In this document: positions 53,440-64,000 of the stretch, piece by piece
How the letters are laid out: every line of letters starts with the position of its first letter
Numbering within the stretch: position 1 is the first letter of the stretch
DNA from: Rhizomys pruinosus
Lineage: Eukaryota > Chordata > Mammalia > Rodentia > Spalacidae
Direction of reading: 5' to 3'
Assembly: GCA_009823505.1 (NCBI GenBank)
Contig: VZQC01005922.1
Coordinates: 1,150,452 to 1,214,451 of the forward strand
Length of the DNA stretch: 64,000 bases
Made by a program: the position numbers and the translations under genes
Notes under the pieces: model-generated
What the model was told of the DNA's origin: nothing
The model's input: only the letters and a program-made list of their open reading frames with translations
Databases searched by the model: none

Positions 53440-53851
53440 TTTTTAAGAGACCAGGTCTCTGTGTTTTTCAATAGCCTTGCTTCAACCAGCCCTGGACCTA
53501 TCAAGTATGGAAACAGAGAGGTCTTGTCCTTGTTCCTCCCCTTTCCTTTCCCTCTCTCTGCGTTCTTAGTGCCTTTGAGCACATACACATTTGAGCGGCG
53601 GGAGGCTCCTACACCCTTGGCCTTGTTTATGGCTGGCTTCTTCCTTATATCTTCTTTCCTGGCCATGGCCTAGTTCTGTCCTTGAGAGTCAAGGGAGGAA
53701 GGGCAGGGGAATAGGAATAAGGTGCCTTCTCTACATCCCTCCATCTTTAGTCTATCCTTACATACTTGACAGCTGCCTCTAGAGTAATGGAAGTGGCTGA
53801 CTGGCAAAGGTTTTTGGTTCCTCCTTCAGAGAGAATCTAAATTCATCTTTT
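53440..53851. other. unassigned sequence
   Basis: Nothing recognised; a C/T-rich stretch lies at about 53525-53570. Confidence 0.35.
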
Positions 53852-54064
53852 AAATTTACTATTTGCTGAGTGTGAGTATATTGCCTGCATGCATGTAAGT
53901 GCACCCGTGTCATGCAATGCCCTCAGAGGTCAGAAGAAAGCTTTGGATCCTCTGGAAATGGAGTTAAAGCTGGTTGTTAGCTGTCACGTGGACCCTGCAA
54001 ATTAAACCTGCGTACTCTGGAAGAACATCCAGTGCTCTTAACTGCTGAGCCATCTCTCCAGGTC
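53852..54064 (-). mobile_element. old B2 SINE (reverse)
   Basis: gagtgtgagtatattgcctg through gagccatctctccagg. The flanks tctaaattcatcttt and tctaaactcatcttt match at 14 of 15. Confidence 0.88.
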
Positions 54065-54788
54065 CTCTAAACTCATCTTTGAGTAGATTCAGTTTTGTGA
54101 GGTCCTCGTGCTATGTTGAGGGTGGAGTCTATATTTCTACATGGATTGTACCGATTTTACATTGCATAACTCATGGGGCCACAGTTCATGCACAGTTCAT
54201 GCACAGTTACTCTGACCTGTTCTGTTCCCTTTCATTTCTTTTTTATCTTTTCAGAAACCAGAAAACAAACCTAGAGCCTCATGTATTAGGCAGCAGTGGG
54301 ACCACAGAGTCATATTTCCTTATCCATGACCAATGCCTTGTAAATGAAAAGCATGTGTTTTGAAGATGTGTTTTGTTCTCCAATGCATATATTCTGAGGA
54401 CAACATGGAGCTGGGGGAGGGCACAATAACTATAGAATATAAAAATGGATAGATTCCATAGGTACTTGGGGAATGCCCAATTATAAGCCAGGCAGCCTTG
54501 GGGACACATGAGAAACAAGCTGCACTGAAGAACTGCTTTGTCTAAATGTGTTCCAGCAACATTGAATACTGCACTGCCACCGCAGTTAATTGCCTGCTTG
54601 CAAGGAAACACAGGCCACAGAGTTGGGAAATTAAGGAAAGCTTCCAAGAGAAAGTGATTTATAAATGACAGAAATTGGCAGGTGAAGTACCTCAGAAATG
54701 AGTTGTGAGTGGAGGGAGGGAGAATCCTATGGAGTCCAGAAAGATGGTAGAAAGAATTAAATAGAAGGGGAAGGGAAGTGTCATTAGT
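54065..54788. other. unassigned sequence
   Basis: A small direct repeat (acagttcatgc) lies at 54181-54202. No gene recognised. Confidence 0.35.
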
Positions 54789-55497
54789 CTAACCCTAACC
54801 CTAACAGCTAGACCCTCACCCTAAATTCCAACCCCAGACCCCAAAACCTCAACTCTAAACCCCAGAGAACCCTAAACTTTAAACAATCCCAAACCCTAAA
54901 CAACCTTAACTCCTAAGCTATGAACAATGTAAGATCTAATCCCTAAATCTAACTAATGTGTAGCCCTAAACCCATCTTTAACTATTACCTAACAACAACT
55001 GTGACCCAAACTCTTAAGCCTAAATCCCAGCCTCTAGCTGCTAATACCTCAACTCTAAACCCGAATCTTTTTGTAAAAAATTTGTTTATTGATGTTTTAT
55101 GTATTTCATACATCATTTTTCCTTTCTGTTCAGGCATATTCCCCTATCCCTTCCCCCCACTCCACCCCATCCCAGATCATGCATTCTGCCGTAACTGTCC
55201 TGCATCTTTCTCTCAGTCTTTTTTTATGCTTAGGAATTCACATTTTCCTCCATTAATTTCATATTACTCTGAAATATGGATACATACTCTCCACCCATAT
55301 ACAGTAATTACAGAGTCTGAAAATAATTGGTGGGTAGATTCTAGAGCCCATTGAGAGATTCACATTATAACAACATAGTTGCTTTCAGATAAACAAAAAT
55401 ATAACCATACTGTCGTTCAGCCTGCCTTTCGTCTGGGGGATGTGGTGTTAGCGTCCACAAATGACTAAACCCGAATCTTTACCCTAACTCTAACTGA
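54789..55497 (-). repeat. degenerate interstitial telomeric sequence (CCCTAA on + strand)
   Basis: A canonical run lies at 54789-54806, then aaccctaaac-like variants extend to about 55054 and again at 55481-55497. An L1 fragment with its TSD interrupts it. The orientation is opposite to the block at 3846-5092. Decay shows it is internal and old. Confidence 0.8.
55071..55464 (-). mobile_element. 5'-truncated old L1 3' end (reverse), with 16-bp TSD
   Basis: 394 bp of L1 3'-UTR text (aattcacattttcctcc, ccattgagagattcacatta). The 16-bp repeat ctaaacccgaatcttt flanks it at 55055-55070 and 55465-55480. The duplicated target is itself telomere-like, so the L1 inserted into the telomeric block. Confidence 0.9.
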
Positions 55498-55579
55498 GGA
55501 TGATTTGGACTAAGCATGAACTAGGCTGTTATTCAAGCCCAAGAATATACAATAATTAAAAATACTATCCAGAGTTGCC

Positions 55580-55712
55580 ATTTTTTTGGTCTTCCTATAG
55601 CCCCAGCTGTCCTGGAACTCACCATGTAGACCAGGCTAGCCTTGAACTCACAGAGATCTGCCTGCTTCTGCCTCCCAAGTGCTGGGATTAAAGTTGCACC
55701 ATCATGCCCAGC
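55580..55712 (-). mobile_element. B1 SINE (reverse)
   Basis: ctatagccccagctgtcctg, accaggctagccttgaactc and gtgctgggattaaagttgca. Confidence 0.88.
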
Positions 55713-55975
55713 ATCCATTTTTTATACTTACAGAAATTTCAAGTGGTAGAAGTCTTGTATTTGACTGAGAGACTACTAGTGTGAAAGGCAGTGAGGAGAA
55801 TAGGAGCTGTTTAGAACAAGCTATGCTAATGACATTTTGCTTAATAATTATAAAAAAGATGATACATTTTGAACTCCAAAACAGTATGCCTCTTATAATC
55901 TTCAGTTTCCAGTCTTCCTAACCCAACTCTAATTCCTCTCCCAAATGTCTCTGCATTTTCTATTCTTAAATTATT

Positions 55976-56144
55976 ATTATTATTAATTATTATTATTATT
56001 TGGTCTTTTTGAGACAGGGTGTCCCTTTAGTCCCAGCTGGTCTGGAGCTCGCTTATATAGATCAGGCTGGCCTTGAATTCACAGAGATCCACTAGCATCT
56101 GTCTCCTGAGTGCTGGGATTAAAGGCATGAACCACCATGCCTGG
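55976..56144 (-). mobile_element. B1 SINE (reverse), with 18-bp TSD
   Basis: A (TAT)n tail, then gagacagggtgtccctttag to aaccaccatgcctgg. Flanking ttctattcttaaattatt lies at 55958-55975 and 56145-56162. Confidence 0.94.
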
Positions 56145-56219
56145 TTCTATTCTTAAATTATTTGATTAACAAGTCTAAGAACCCAAGAGGGAACCCCAGT
56201 TTCCAAATATTATTCTTTT

Positions 56220-58239
56220 ATTTATTTTTATTAATATTTTACTGAAGTTCCATGTATTTCGTAGAACATTTCTCAATCCAATTTAGACTCACTCCCCCTT
56301 TCATACCCTCCCACCCCACCTGAGCTCATGCATTCTGCCCTACATGCCTTGCATCTTTTTATCAGTCTTTTTAAAGTTTTTCTTTGCAGAGGTTTACTGT
56401 TTTGGGCAGAAGTTTACTGTTTCAGTCAGTTCTTTGACCCAGTCCTTTTGTTGTTCCCTCCAAATTGTATTGCTCTAATATGTACATATATATGTATATA
56501 TACATACACATCACATATATACCAAAGTTATGACATCTGAAAATAAACTATGTTAATTCAAAAACGTGTTTAGGAAGTTACATTTTTCCCTTTAATTTTA
56601 TATTACTCTAAAATTTGTATACATACCCTCCACCCATAAACCAAAGTTAAACAAGTTTGTTTTTCTGGGACTGTGTTACTTCACTCAGCATAATGTCTTC
56701 TAGTTCCATCCATTTGCCTGCAAAGTTCATGATGTCATCTTTCTTTACCATTGAATAGAACTACATTGTGTAGATGTACCACATTTTCTTTATCCACTTG
56801 TTGGTTGAGGGACATTTGGGTTGCTTCCAGCTCTTTGCAATTGTGAAGAGAGCTGCAATAAACATGGGTGTGCATGTATCTCTGCAGTAAGATGAGTCTT
56901 GTGGGTATATACCCAGGAGTAGTATGTCTGGGTCAGGTTGTAGGCTTACTTTGAGTCTTTTAACTATTCTCCATCCTGCTTTCCATAGGGGTTGCATGAG
57001 TTTGCATTCCCACCAGCAGTGAATGAGTGTTCCCCTTTCCCTACAACCTCTGCCACATTTGGTGTCATTTGTTTTCTTAATCTTAGCCAGTCTTACCCAG
57101 GTAAGATGAAATGTTAAGCTGGTTTTAATTTGCATCTCCTTAATTATTAGTGATGTTGAACACTTTCTGAGATGTTTCTCAGCCAACTTCACTTCGTCAT
57201 TTGTGAATTCTCTGGTCAGCTCTTCACTGCATCTTTTGACTGAGTCATTTGTTTTCTTGCTCCTTTGTTTTTTGAGTAAATTATATATTCTGGATGTTAA
57301 GCCTGTCAGATGTATCTCTAGTGAATGTTTCCTTCCACTCTGTGGGCTTTCTCTTCACTTCTTTGATTGCTCCTTGCACTGTTTTCAGTTTAATGAGGTC
57401 CCACTTGTCTATTGTTGACTTTGTTTCCGACGCAGCTACTGTCTAATTTAGAAAGTCTTTTCCTATGCCCATATTTTGTAGGCTACTGCCAATGTTTTCT
57501 TCTACCATTTTCAGAGTTTCTGGTTTCACGTTGAGGTCTTAGATTCATTTGGAGTTAATTTTTGTACATTGTGAAAGGTAGGGGTTCGGCTTAATCCTTC
57601 TACAAGTGGTGATCCAGTTTTACCAGTACCATTTGCTGTGGATGTTGTCTTTCCTTCATTGAGTCTTCTTGGCCCCTTGACAAATATGAGGTGGCTGAAA
57701 TTGTGTGTGCTCAGGTTTGGATCTTCAGTTTTGTTCCATTGATCTATGGGTTTGTTTTTGTGCCAGTACCAGGCTGCTTTTATTACTATAGCCCTGTAAT
57801 ATAGTTTAAAGTCAGGTATGGTTATCCGCCCTGTGTTACTTTTTTTGCTCAGGGTTGCTTTGGCTATCTGGGGTCTTTTGCTTTTCTATATGAATTTAAG
57901 GATGTTTTTTCTAAGTCTGAGAAGAAATTCATGGGGAGTTTGAATGGGATTGCATTGAATCTGTATATTAGTTTGGGTAGACTGGACATTTTTGCTATAT
58001 TAATTTTTCTAATCCGTGAGCATCTTTCCATCTTCTGGTATCTTCTTCAATCTCCTTTTTCAAGGATTTAAAATTTTCATTGTAGAGATCTTTGGTATCT
58101 TTGGTTAGGTTTGTTCCAAGGTATTATTATTATTTTTTTTTTTTGAGGCTATTGTGAATGGGAAGGTCTCCTTGTATTCCTTCTTCATTTGTTTATTGTA
58201 GGTGTAAAGAAAGCCTATTGATTTTTCTAGGTTAATTTT
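56220..58239 (-). mobile_element. older L1, 3' 2.0 kb (reverse)
   Basis: 3' UTR at about 56220-56640, then ORF2 C-terminal region (143-codon open piece at 56761-57192 with the Cys-rich [18 protein letters not shown] end) and RT-thumb region up to 58239. A reverse B1 and an N then cut it off. Stops and substitutions are spread out, unlike the indel-rich copies, so it is a normally aged element. Confidence 0.9.
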
Positions 58240-58322
58240 GTTTTGTTTTTTTTTTTTTTTNTTTTTTTGGTCTTTTTGAGACAGTGTCTCCCTGCAGTCC
58301 CAGCTGTCCTGGAACTCTGTGA
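58240..58322 (-). mobile_element. truncated B1 SINE (reverse) containing an N
   Basis: A T-run broken by the N at 58261, then gagacagtgtctccctgcag to cctggaactc, where B1 stops. L1 does not resume afterwards. Confidence 0.8.
58261..58261. other. single ambiguous base (N) in a T run
   Basis: Lies in a homopolymer of about 20 T at the L1/B1 junction. Confidence 0.8.
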
Positions 58323-58345
58323 GTTTGTTTATATTCAAATCCCTT

Positions 58346-58493
58346 TTTTTGTCTTTTTTGAGACAGGGTCTCCCTGTAGCCCCAGCTGTCCTGGAACTCA
58401 CTGTGTAGACCAGGCTGGCCTTGAACTCAGAGATCTGCCTGCCTCTGCCTTCCAAATGCCAGGACTAAAGTCATGCACCACCATGCCTGGCTT
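58346..58493 (-). mobile_element. B1 SINE (reverse)
   Basis: gagacagggtctccctgtag to caccaccatgcctggc, flanked by attcaaatc on both sides. Confidence 0.92.
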
Positions 58494-58549
58494 AGATTCA
58501 AATCTTAAGATGTTAAAGGAGCCATTTTTTCCCGTGATAGATACTATTA

Positions 58550-59620
58550 AATGAGTTTTTTTTGAATTTTAAAAATTGAATTCTTGTATATTTCATACAC
58601 ATCTTCTTAATAACCTCTATTCCCCTTCTTCCATCCACACCCTCCATAGTCTCCCACTCACACACTGGATTTCATGCATTCTGTCATTTATGTTAAGGTC
58701 TATCAAATCAAGTTAGTGTCTCCAAACGTTCCTTGGTGCAAGTTCATCCACTGGGGTCTAGTCAGCCTGTCCAGAGTCACTCCCTTAAAGAATAGCAGCT
58801 TTTCCTCACCTAGCAGTAATCAACTGTCCAATAGTTCTTTGGTTAAAATTGGGGCCTGCTTCCCATTTCTGTAGTTATATGCTGGGTTTTTGTCTGCGTG
58901 GGTCTTGTGCATAGGTTCATATGAGCAAGGTCTCAAGAGCCTGTAAGACTGTTTCCTTATGCTCATGCACCTCTTCCCCTGACTCTTGCAATCTTTCCAC
59001 CCTCTCTTCCATAATGGTCCCTGAGACCTTTTAGTTTAATATAGGAGTCCTGTCCAGGAACCCAAACTCTGTAGACTCTTATTCTCTACACTGTGGTCGT
59101 TTGTGGCCCTTTGTGTACATTGTCCTCTGTTGCATGAGGGAGCTTGATTGATGACAGTTGAGGAATGCATTAGTATTCTCTTTACTCCTATGTTCTATGA
59201 GGCTTAGGTGTTGAGGTTCCATTGTAGATGTGTCACTTAGGGTTAGGTATTTCCAGGCATTTAATCTCTACGTGTGACCATTATGGAACTCTGTAATAAT
59301 CTCTGTTGCAAAAGAAGCTTCTTTGAGTGAGTGGTGACTGGCATACTTGTTTGTAAATATAAGGATCCATACTTAGCACATAGTAAGAAATTATGTTTCT
59401 CTAGGGATGTGACAGCCTTGGGGTTTTCTCTAAGATCTATGACCTCTGCAGCCATGTGTATTTTGCTATGTTTACAGTAGCACATATGAATTTCCTCCAT
59501 TTGAGCTGACTTTAAGTCAAATGAAGTAGCTGTTGATTGACCCCAAGATAAAAGTGCCACTACTGCCCCAATAGAGTTTCTTGTGCCAGTCATTGTTGTA
59601 GTTATTAGGCCTTAAGCCTG
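58550..59620 (-). mobile_element. old L1 3'-UTR segment 1 (reverse)
   Basis: Text such as cttgtttgtaaatataagg, ttacagtagcacatatgaat and aaaagtgccactactgcc matches the style of rodent L1 3' UTRs. 58666-58985 recurs at 60666-61010. The 110-codon minus frame at 59261-59593 lies in this UTR and is not a gene. Confidence 0.65.
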
Positions 59621-59784
59621 GTTTTGGAGTATTGGTTAATGTTCTCCCTTAGCAACTTATCCTGAATTGGGATTTTATTTTAGCTCGGGTTCCTATAGAA
59701 AAATACATCCACAATATGGCTTAAATAACAATTATATATTTTTAAGTCACAGAGATTAAGATAAAGAAAACACCACCTTATTTT

Positions 59785-60430
59785 TTTGTTGTTTTGTAAC
59801 ATTTTAAAAATATTTTGTTGATTCTTTCAGAATTTCACACAATGTATTTTGATCATATTCAGACCTACTTCAGAACCCTTCCCTCATCTCCTCTCAGACT
59901 ACCCCCACTTCCCTACGCTCTCACTTCATGTCCTCTAGTCTTTTTTTAAGGCCTTGTGAGCCTATTTTGTATTTCCCAAATGCTCCTGGGTGTGGGTTCA
60001 CACACCATGGTGCCTGGTCAACCACCCAGTATCACATCCTTAAAAACAGCTGGCTTTTCCTCTCCCAGAAGCTATCAATTGCTAATAGTTCCTCAGCTAG
60101 AGCTGCGGTTTCTTGTCCACCTTCTCCCTTTATGCTGAATTTTTGTCTGTCTAGGGCTTCAGAAGAGCTGTGGGTTCATATGTGCAGCTGCCCTGTTGTA
60201 CCCAGAAAACATAGTTTCCTTGTATTCATTCACAAGCTCTCCTGCAATTATCCCTGAGCCTCGGAGGAGAGGGAAATACCTATTTTCTGGATTGAAATTG
60301 TCACTCTTGTCAATGTGCCCTTTCATGGAAGAAAGCTTAATAGACTACTTTCTGATCTCTTGTAAGTATACAAATTCCATCTATGAGACCTCACAGCATC
60401 CTAATTATCTTCAAACTACCAACCTGTAGT
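59785..60430 (-). mobile_element. old L1 3'-UTR segment 2 (reverse)
   Basis: The start ttcacacaatgtattttgat is typical of the tail-proximal L1 3' UTR. The middle (tccttaaaaacagctggctt, tatcaattgctaatagttcc) is a diverged relative of segments 1 and 3. Confidence 0.6.
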
Positions 60431-60654
60431 GTTTTTACATTAAGGGTTAAGTTTTCCACATAAGACTTATTGGAGCCACACAAATTTATATCAGTTGTAC
60501 TGGATTTTAACATAATTATGGGTTGAGAAAGTTCTACCTTGAGTTTTACTCCTATGGGTAAGCAATAAACTCACTGGTTCACTAAGCTAGACTTGCATGG
60601 AATCATTACTCTGATCCTTCAAGGGTGCCGTCTCTGGAATGAATAGATGTTTGT

Positions 60655-61020
60655 TCATAAGACGTTTGCTCACACACTGGATTTCATGCATTCTGTCATT
60701 TATGTCAAGGCCTATCAAATCAAGTTAATATCTCCAAACATTCCTCAGTGCAAGTTCATCCACTGGGGTCTAGTCAGCCTGTCCAGAGTCACTCCCTTAA
60801 AGAAGATCAGCTCTTCCTCACCCAGCAGTAATCAACTGTTCAATAGTTCTTTGGCTAAGATTGGGGTCTGCTTCCCATTTCCTCAGTTCTATGATGGGTT
60901 TTTGTCTCCGTGGGTCTTGTGCGTGCTGACACCATTGCTGTAGGTTCATCTGAGCAAGGTCTCAAGAGCCCGTGAGACTGTTTCCCTATGCTCTTGCACC
61001 TCTTCCCCTGTTGTTGTTGT
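60655..61020 (-). mobile_element. old L1 3'-UTR segment 3 (reverse)
   Basis: Closely similar to 58666-58985: gatttcatgcattctgtcat, gttcatccactggggtctag, ctgtccagagtcactccctt. Confidence 0.7.
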
Positions 61021-61470
61021 CCATGAGTTTCCCCATCTTGAACAAATTATATAATGGATATTTATAGAGCATCCACTGAGTAAGGCATGATGTACTTTAA
61101 AGAAATAGAATTTAAAGAATGTTAATTGTAGTATACACATTTATTAATCACCCAGTAGTCAAGAAGAATGTTTAGTTTATAAAGTTTTATTTTATAACTT
61201 TTCTGTGTTTTCTTTTCCTCTGGATTTTATTCCTCTACTAGTATTTTAGGGTATCTTGTTACAGAAAAATGTAAAGAAAACTCAGGACAGAATTCAGTTA
61301 CTATATACTTCCTCATAATTAAATATAAAGCTTACATTTTAGCAAATTATCCTAATATTCTGAAAATTGGAATTGGATCTGGTATTGATATGTCAAATCC
61401 ACATTATGATGCTCTTATTTTAGCTATTTTTTATATTAAATCACCTCACAGATGTGTTATATAGAGATAA
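61021..61470. other. unassigned AT-rich sequence
   Basis: Nothing recognised. Confidence 0.35.
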
Positions 61471-61590
61471 AGCTAGATATGGTAGCTCATTCCTCTAATC
61501 CTAGAACTTGGGAAACTGAGGCAGGAGGATCACCCAGTTCAAGGACATCCTGGGCTATAGAGTGAGAACCTTTCTCATCCTCACCATAAA
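61471..61590 (+). mobile_element. old B1-like SINE
   Basis: gctagatatggtagctcat, aaactgaggcaggaggatca and gggctatagagtgagaacc. Confidence 0.75.
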
Positions 61591-62397
61591 AATGCCCCAA
61601 AGGCAAAATTACCCCTGTCTCTGATGATTAGTTAGACTTTAACTGCTTGGAGCCTGACTCAGTCACCTGTGATGCATTATACAAATAATTGGGGTAGGCT
61701 TACCCCCTTTGGGTAAGACAAGTGATATAAGTTTTACAAGATAAGAACTTTGAACTTTATTGAGTTACAAATGTGTAAAGGACTAAATACCTAATAACCA
61801 AACAAAGTCCCTGAGAAATAGAAAAGATGGCATGCTTCCCACTTCTTCTTGGTCCAGCAGAAAGACCTTATTTTTATTTTAACTACGACAAGCCCCCTTC
61901 AACTGATTGGCTTAGAGACCGGGACATGTCTGAGCTTGGACCTGTGAACTGTCATCCTTCTCTTCTGTGTTTAAGTTGACCAGTCCAAAATTAAGGGAGG
62001 CGAAACTACTAAAACCCTTAGAATCCAGTCGCCCCCAGGGGACTTTGGGTTTTCAGTTTCTGGGTCCCCTCTCCACTGGGGGAGAGCTTGTCGTCTCTGT
62101 GTGAGTCAGTGTATGGATGTGTGAGTCTTCATTCTTTCTAAATCAAAGTCTCAGCTACGTCTGAGATTGTTCTTGCCTTTTAATTCTTTAATTAGCTAAG
62201 AAATGAACTCAGCCCCTAGACAGTGACTATACTCCATCCCATTCTGGTTACAAATTCAAATTCTCTTAACTCCTTTAGAAGGATCCCATTCCATCTCAGA
62301 GATGCAAGTTCCTGTCTCTGAAAATCTGCCCACTTTACTTATGTATACAATGCACATGATTTATTAAAATATTTATATTCTATTTTAAATCTTTAAA
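61591..62397. other. unassigned, possibly LTR-derived
   Basis: The order at 61850-62190 (a GC-rich stretch with cgcccccaggggactttggg, then tctgtgtgagtc-rich sequence) looks like the R-U5 part of a retroviral LTR. I cannot define ends or a duplication. Confidence 0.3.
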
Positions 62398-62615
62398 ACA
62401 ATTTATTTATTTTTTATGTGTATGAATGTACTGTCTGCATGTAGGTTTGTGCGCCCGTGCCATGCAATGCCGTGGAGGTCAGAAGAGGGCGTTGGATTCC
62501 CCTGGAACTGGAGTCAAAGACAGTTCTCAGCTGCCATGTGGGTACTGGGGATTGAACCCAGGTCCTCTGCAAGAGCAGTCAGCGCTCTTAACCGTTAGGC
62601 CATCTCTCCAGCCCT
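62398..62615 (-). mobile_element. B2 SINE (reverse)
   Basis: gtgtatgaatgtactgtctg to taggccatctctccagccc; lacks the internal duplication. Confidence 0.92.
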
Positions 62616-62752
62616 ATATTAATTCTTATTTGGTAAATAACCCCAACCCTTGGTTCCCAGCATGGTTTACTATCAGTACTTTGTAGCCAGTCATGTAGTA
62701 GCTTCTAAACAGGTCAGTAATGTGAATGGAATTTCCTAAAAGGAAAAAGAAA

Positions 62753-62897
62753 GAAGACTGGTGTAATGATACACATCTTTAATTCCAGCACTCAGGGGGA
62801 AAAGCAGGTAGACAGATCTCTGTGAGAAAGAGGCCAGCCTGGTGTACGCAGTGAGTTCCAGGCCAGCTGGGGATACAAGGTGACCTTGACTCAGAAA
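62753..62897 (+). mobile_element. B1 SINE
   Basis: ggtgtaatgatacacatctt, aggccagcctggtgtacgca and ctggggatacaaggtgacc. Confidence 0.85.
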
Positions 62898-62959
62898 AAA
62901 GGAGGAAGGGAAGAGGAAGGGATGGAGAGAAGGGGGCAAAGAGAGGGAGGGAGAAAGAA

Positions 62960-63008
<49 letters not shown>
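62898..63008. repeat. polypurine tract and (GA)n microsatellite
   Basis: Purine-only sequence apart from single C/T bases, ending in about 23 GA units (62962-63008). It arose at the B1 tail. Confidence 0.95.
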
Positions 63009-63010
<2 letters not shown>

Positions 63011-63057
63011 CACAGAGGGAGAGAAAGGCTATATCTGTTTTAAAGATTCTACATGCT

Positions 63058-63300
63058 GGGGCTGGAGAGATGGGCTAGCGGTTAAGAGCACCGACCGCTC
63101 TTACAGAGGACCCAGGTTCGATCCCCAGCACCCACATGGCAGCCAAGAACCATCTGAAACTCCAATTCTAGGAGAACTCCAGTTCCAGGGGAATCCGATA
63201 TCCTCTTCTGACCTCTGCGGCATTGCATGACACGGGTGCACAGACTTGCATGCAGACAGTACATTCATACACATACAGAAATAAATAAAATTAATTAAAA
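63058..63300 (+). mobile_element. B2 SINE, young, with TSD
   Basis: aaagattctaca flanks it at 63042-63053 and 63301-63312. It carries the internal duplication. Confidence 0.94.
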
Positions 63301-63359
63301 AAAGATTCTACAAGGCTAATTGCCTAAATTTCAAGATTATGGAAAATTAAAATGTCCCA

Positions 63360-64000
63360 CAGAGCCAAATTATCTTGGGTTATTTTTAGTTCCTTTGAAA
63401 GCCATATATTGACTAAATCTGTGTCTAACCTAACATACTGGAGGCTGTCAAAACCTTACAATGTATTCTTTTAAAATTGGTTTATTTTCTATGTGTATGA
63501 ATGTTTTGCCTGCATGTAAGTGCACCAAATATGTTTAATACCCACAGAAGTCAGAAGAGGCATTAGAACTGTAGTTTTGGATGGTTATTAGCCACCACGT
63601 GGGTGTTGGGAACTGAACCAGGGTCCTCTGAAAGAACAGCCAGTGTTCTTAAACACTGAGCCATATGTCCAGCCCATACAAGGTAATCTTAGCAGACCAC
63701 CAATCCAAAAGTTAAGCACATTATCTGACAGCATCTAAAACCTAAAACCAAGCTTTCCGTGCTTTGCTCTAGCCTGCTTAATTACTACTCCACAAATGTA
63801 TTTGGTAAACACTTTGATATATGACTTTCTTTGTTCTATACCTAGTAAAACCTCATGTAATCACTTCCATAGTGGATGATGGTATTTGAAGAAAACTGAA
63901 TCTGTTTTCCTGGGTCATGGTCATTCACATTCAGCTACAGAATAAACTATCTCTTATTCCTTTTGAGGTGTGAACTGTGTTTTTGCATTGATAATTGATA
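63360..64000 (+). mobile_element. LTR-like dispersed repeat, copy 2, reaching the window edge
   Basis: Partner of 52740-53190: gccaaattatcttgg, ctctagcctgcttaat, aaatgtatttggtaaacac, tttgatatatgac, attcagctacagaataaac. An old B2 is nested at 63474-63676. It continues past 64000. Confidence 0.6.
63474..63676 (-). mobile_element. old B2 SINE (reverse), nested
   Basis: gtgtatgaatgttttgcctg to gagccatatgtccagccc, diverged. Confidence 0.85.

Noticed and set aside
59261..59593. 110-codon minus-strand frame
   Set aside because: It lies in sequence typical of a rodent L1 3' UTR and has no domain.

Overview
This window is rodent nuclear DNA, almost entirely non-coding and built from nested interspersed repeats. 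B1 (7SL-derived) and B2 (tRNA-derived) SINEs, ID/B3-like fragments, MaLR-type LTRs and rodent LINE-1 together place it in a B2-bearing (muroid or close) rodent. The L1 proteins read as clearly diverged from house-mouse L1 as I know it, and several B2 copies carry an internal duplication. I therefore infer a non-Mus rodent; species is not resolved. I see no convincing host protein-coding gene or exon. The only long intact reading frames belong to L1.

Layout. 0.3-3.6 kb: two degenerate tandem arrays (about 90-bp and about 350-bp units). 3.8-5.1 kb: degenerate TTAGGG-like interstitial telomeric sequence carrying a solo LTR with a clean 6-bp target-site duplication (TSD). 5.1-9.9 kb: mostly unrecognised sequence with B1 copies and LTR-like fragments. 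9.9-13.4 kb: a young 5'-truncated L1 with an open ORF2. 13.4-17 kb: LTR-like and unassigned sequence plus one copy of an unrecognised dispersed element. 17-23 kb: a long reverse-strand L1 with nested B1, B1 and B2. 23.5-24.6 kb: a B2 split by an N, an L1 scrap and a reverse LTR. 25-30 kb: old L1 fragments, two TSD-flanked retrocopies and an RPL10 pseudogene. 31-34 kb: a large GAAG microsatellite and an alpha-tubulin pseudogene whose 3' coding end is triplicated. 34.7-41.1 kb: a MaLR LTR, then a full-length but frame-shattered L1 with TSD and an apparent 3' transduction. 41-46 kb: SINEs and microsatellites. 46.2-50.1 kb: a reverse L1 with intact 5' end but missing 3' end. 50-64 kb: SINEs, a second telomere-like block in the opposite orientation, an old L1, repeated L1 3'-UTR segments and an LTR-like repeat pair.

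Functionally, L1 supplies reverse transcriptase and endonuclease. B1, B2, the polyadenylated retrocopies and the pseudogenes are its products; their A-tails and TSDs are visible. LTR elements survive only as solo or broken LTRs.

Quality caution. Two blocks (about 17.1-21.05 kb and 35.6-40.95 kb) have as many or more small indels than substitutions, compared by eye with near-identical L1 copies in the same window. Single Ns sit at 23677 and 58261. These look like low-accuracy or gap-filled assembly, so broken frames there should not be read as biology. All identities come from reading the sequence by eye; no alignment or database search was run.
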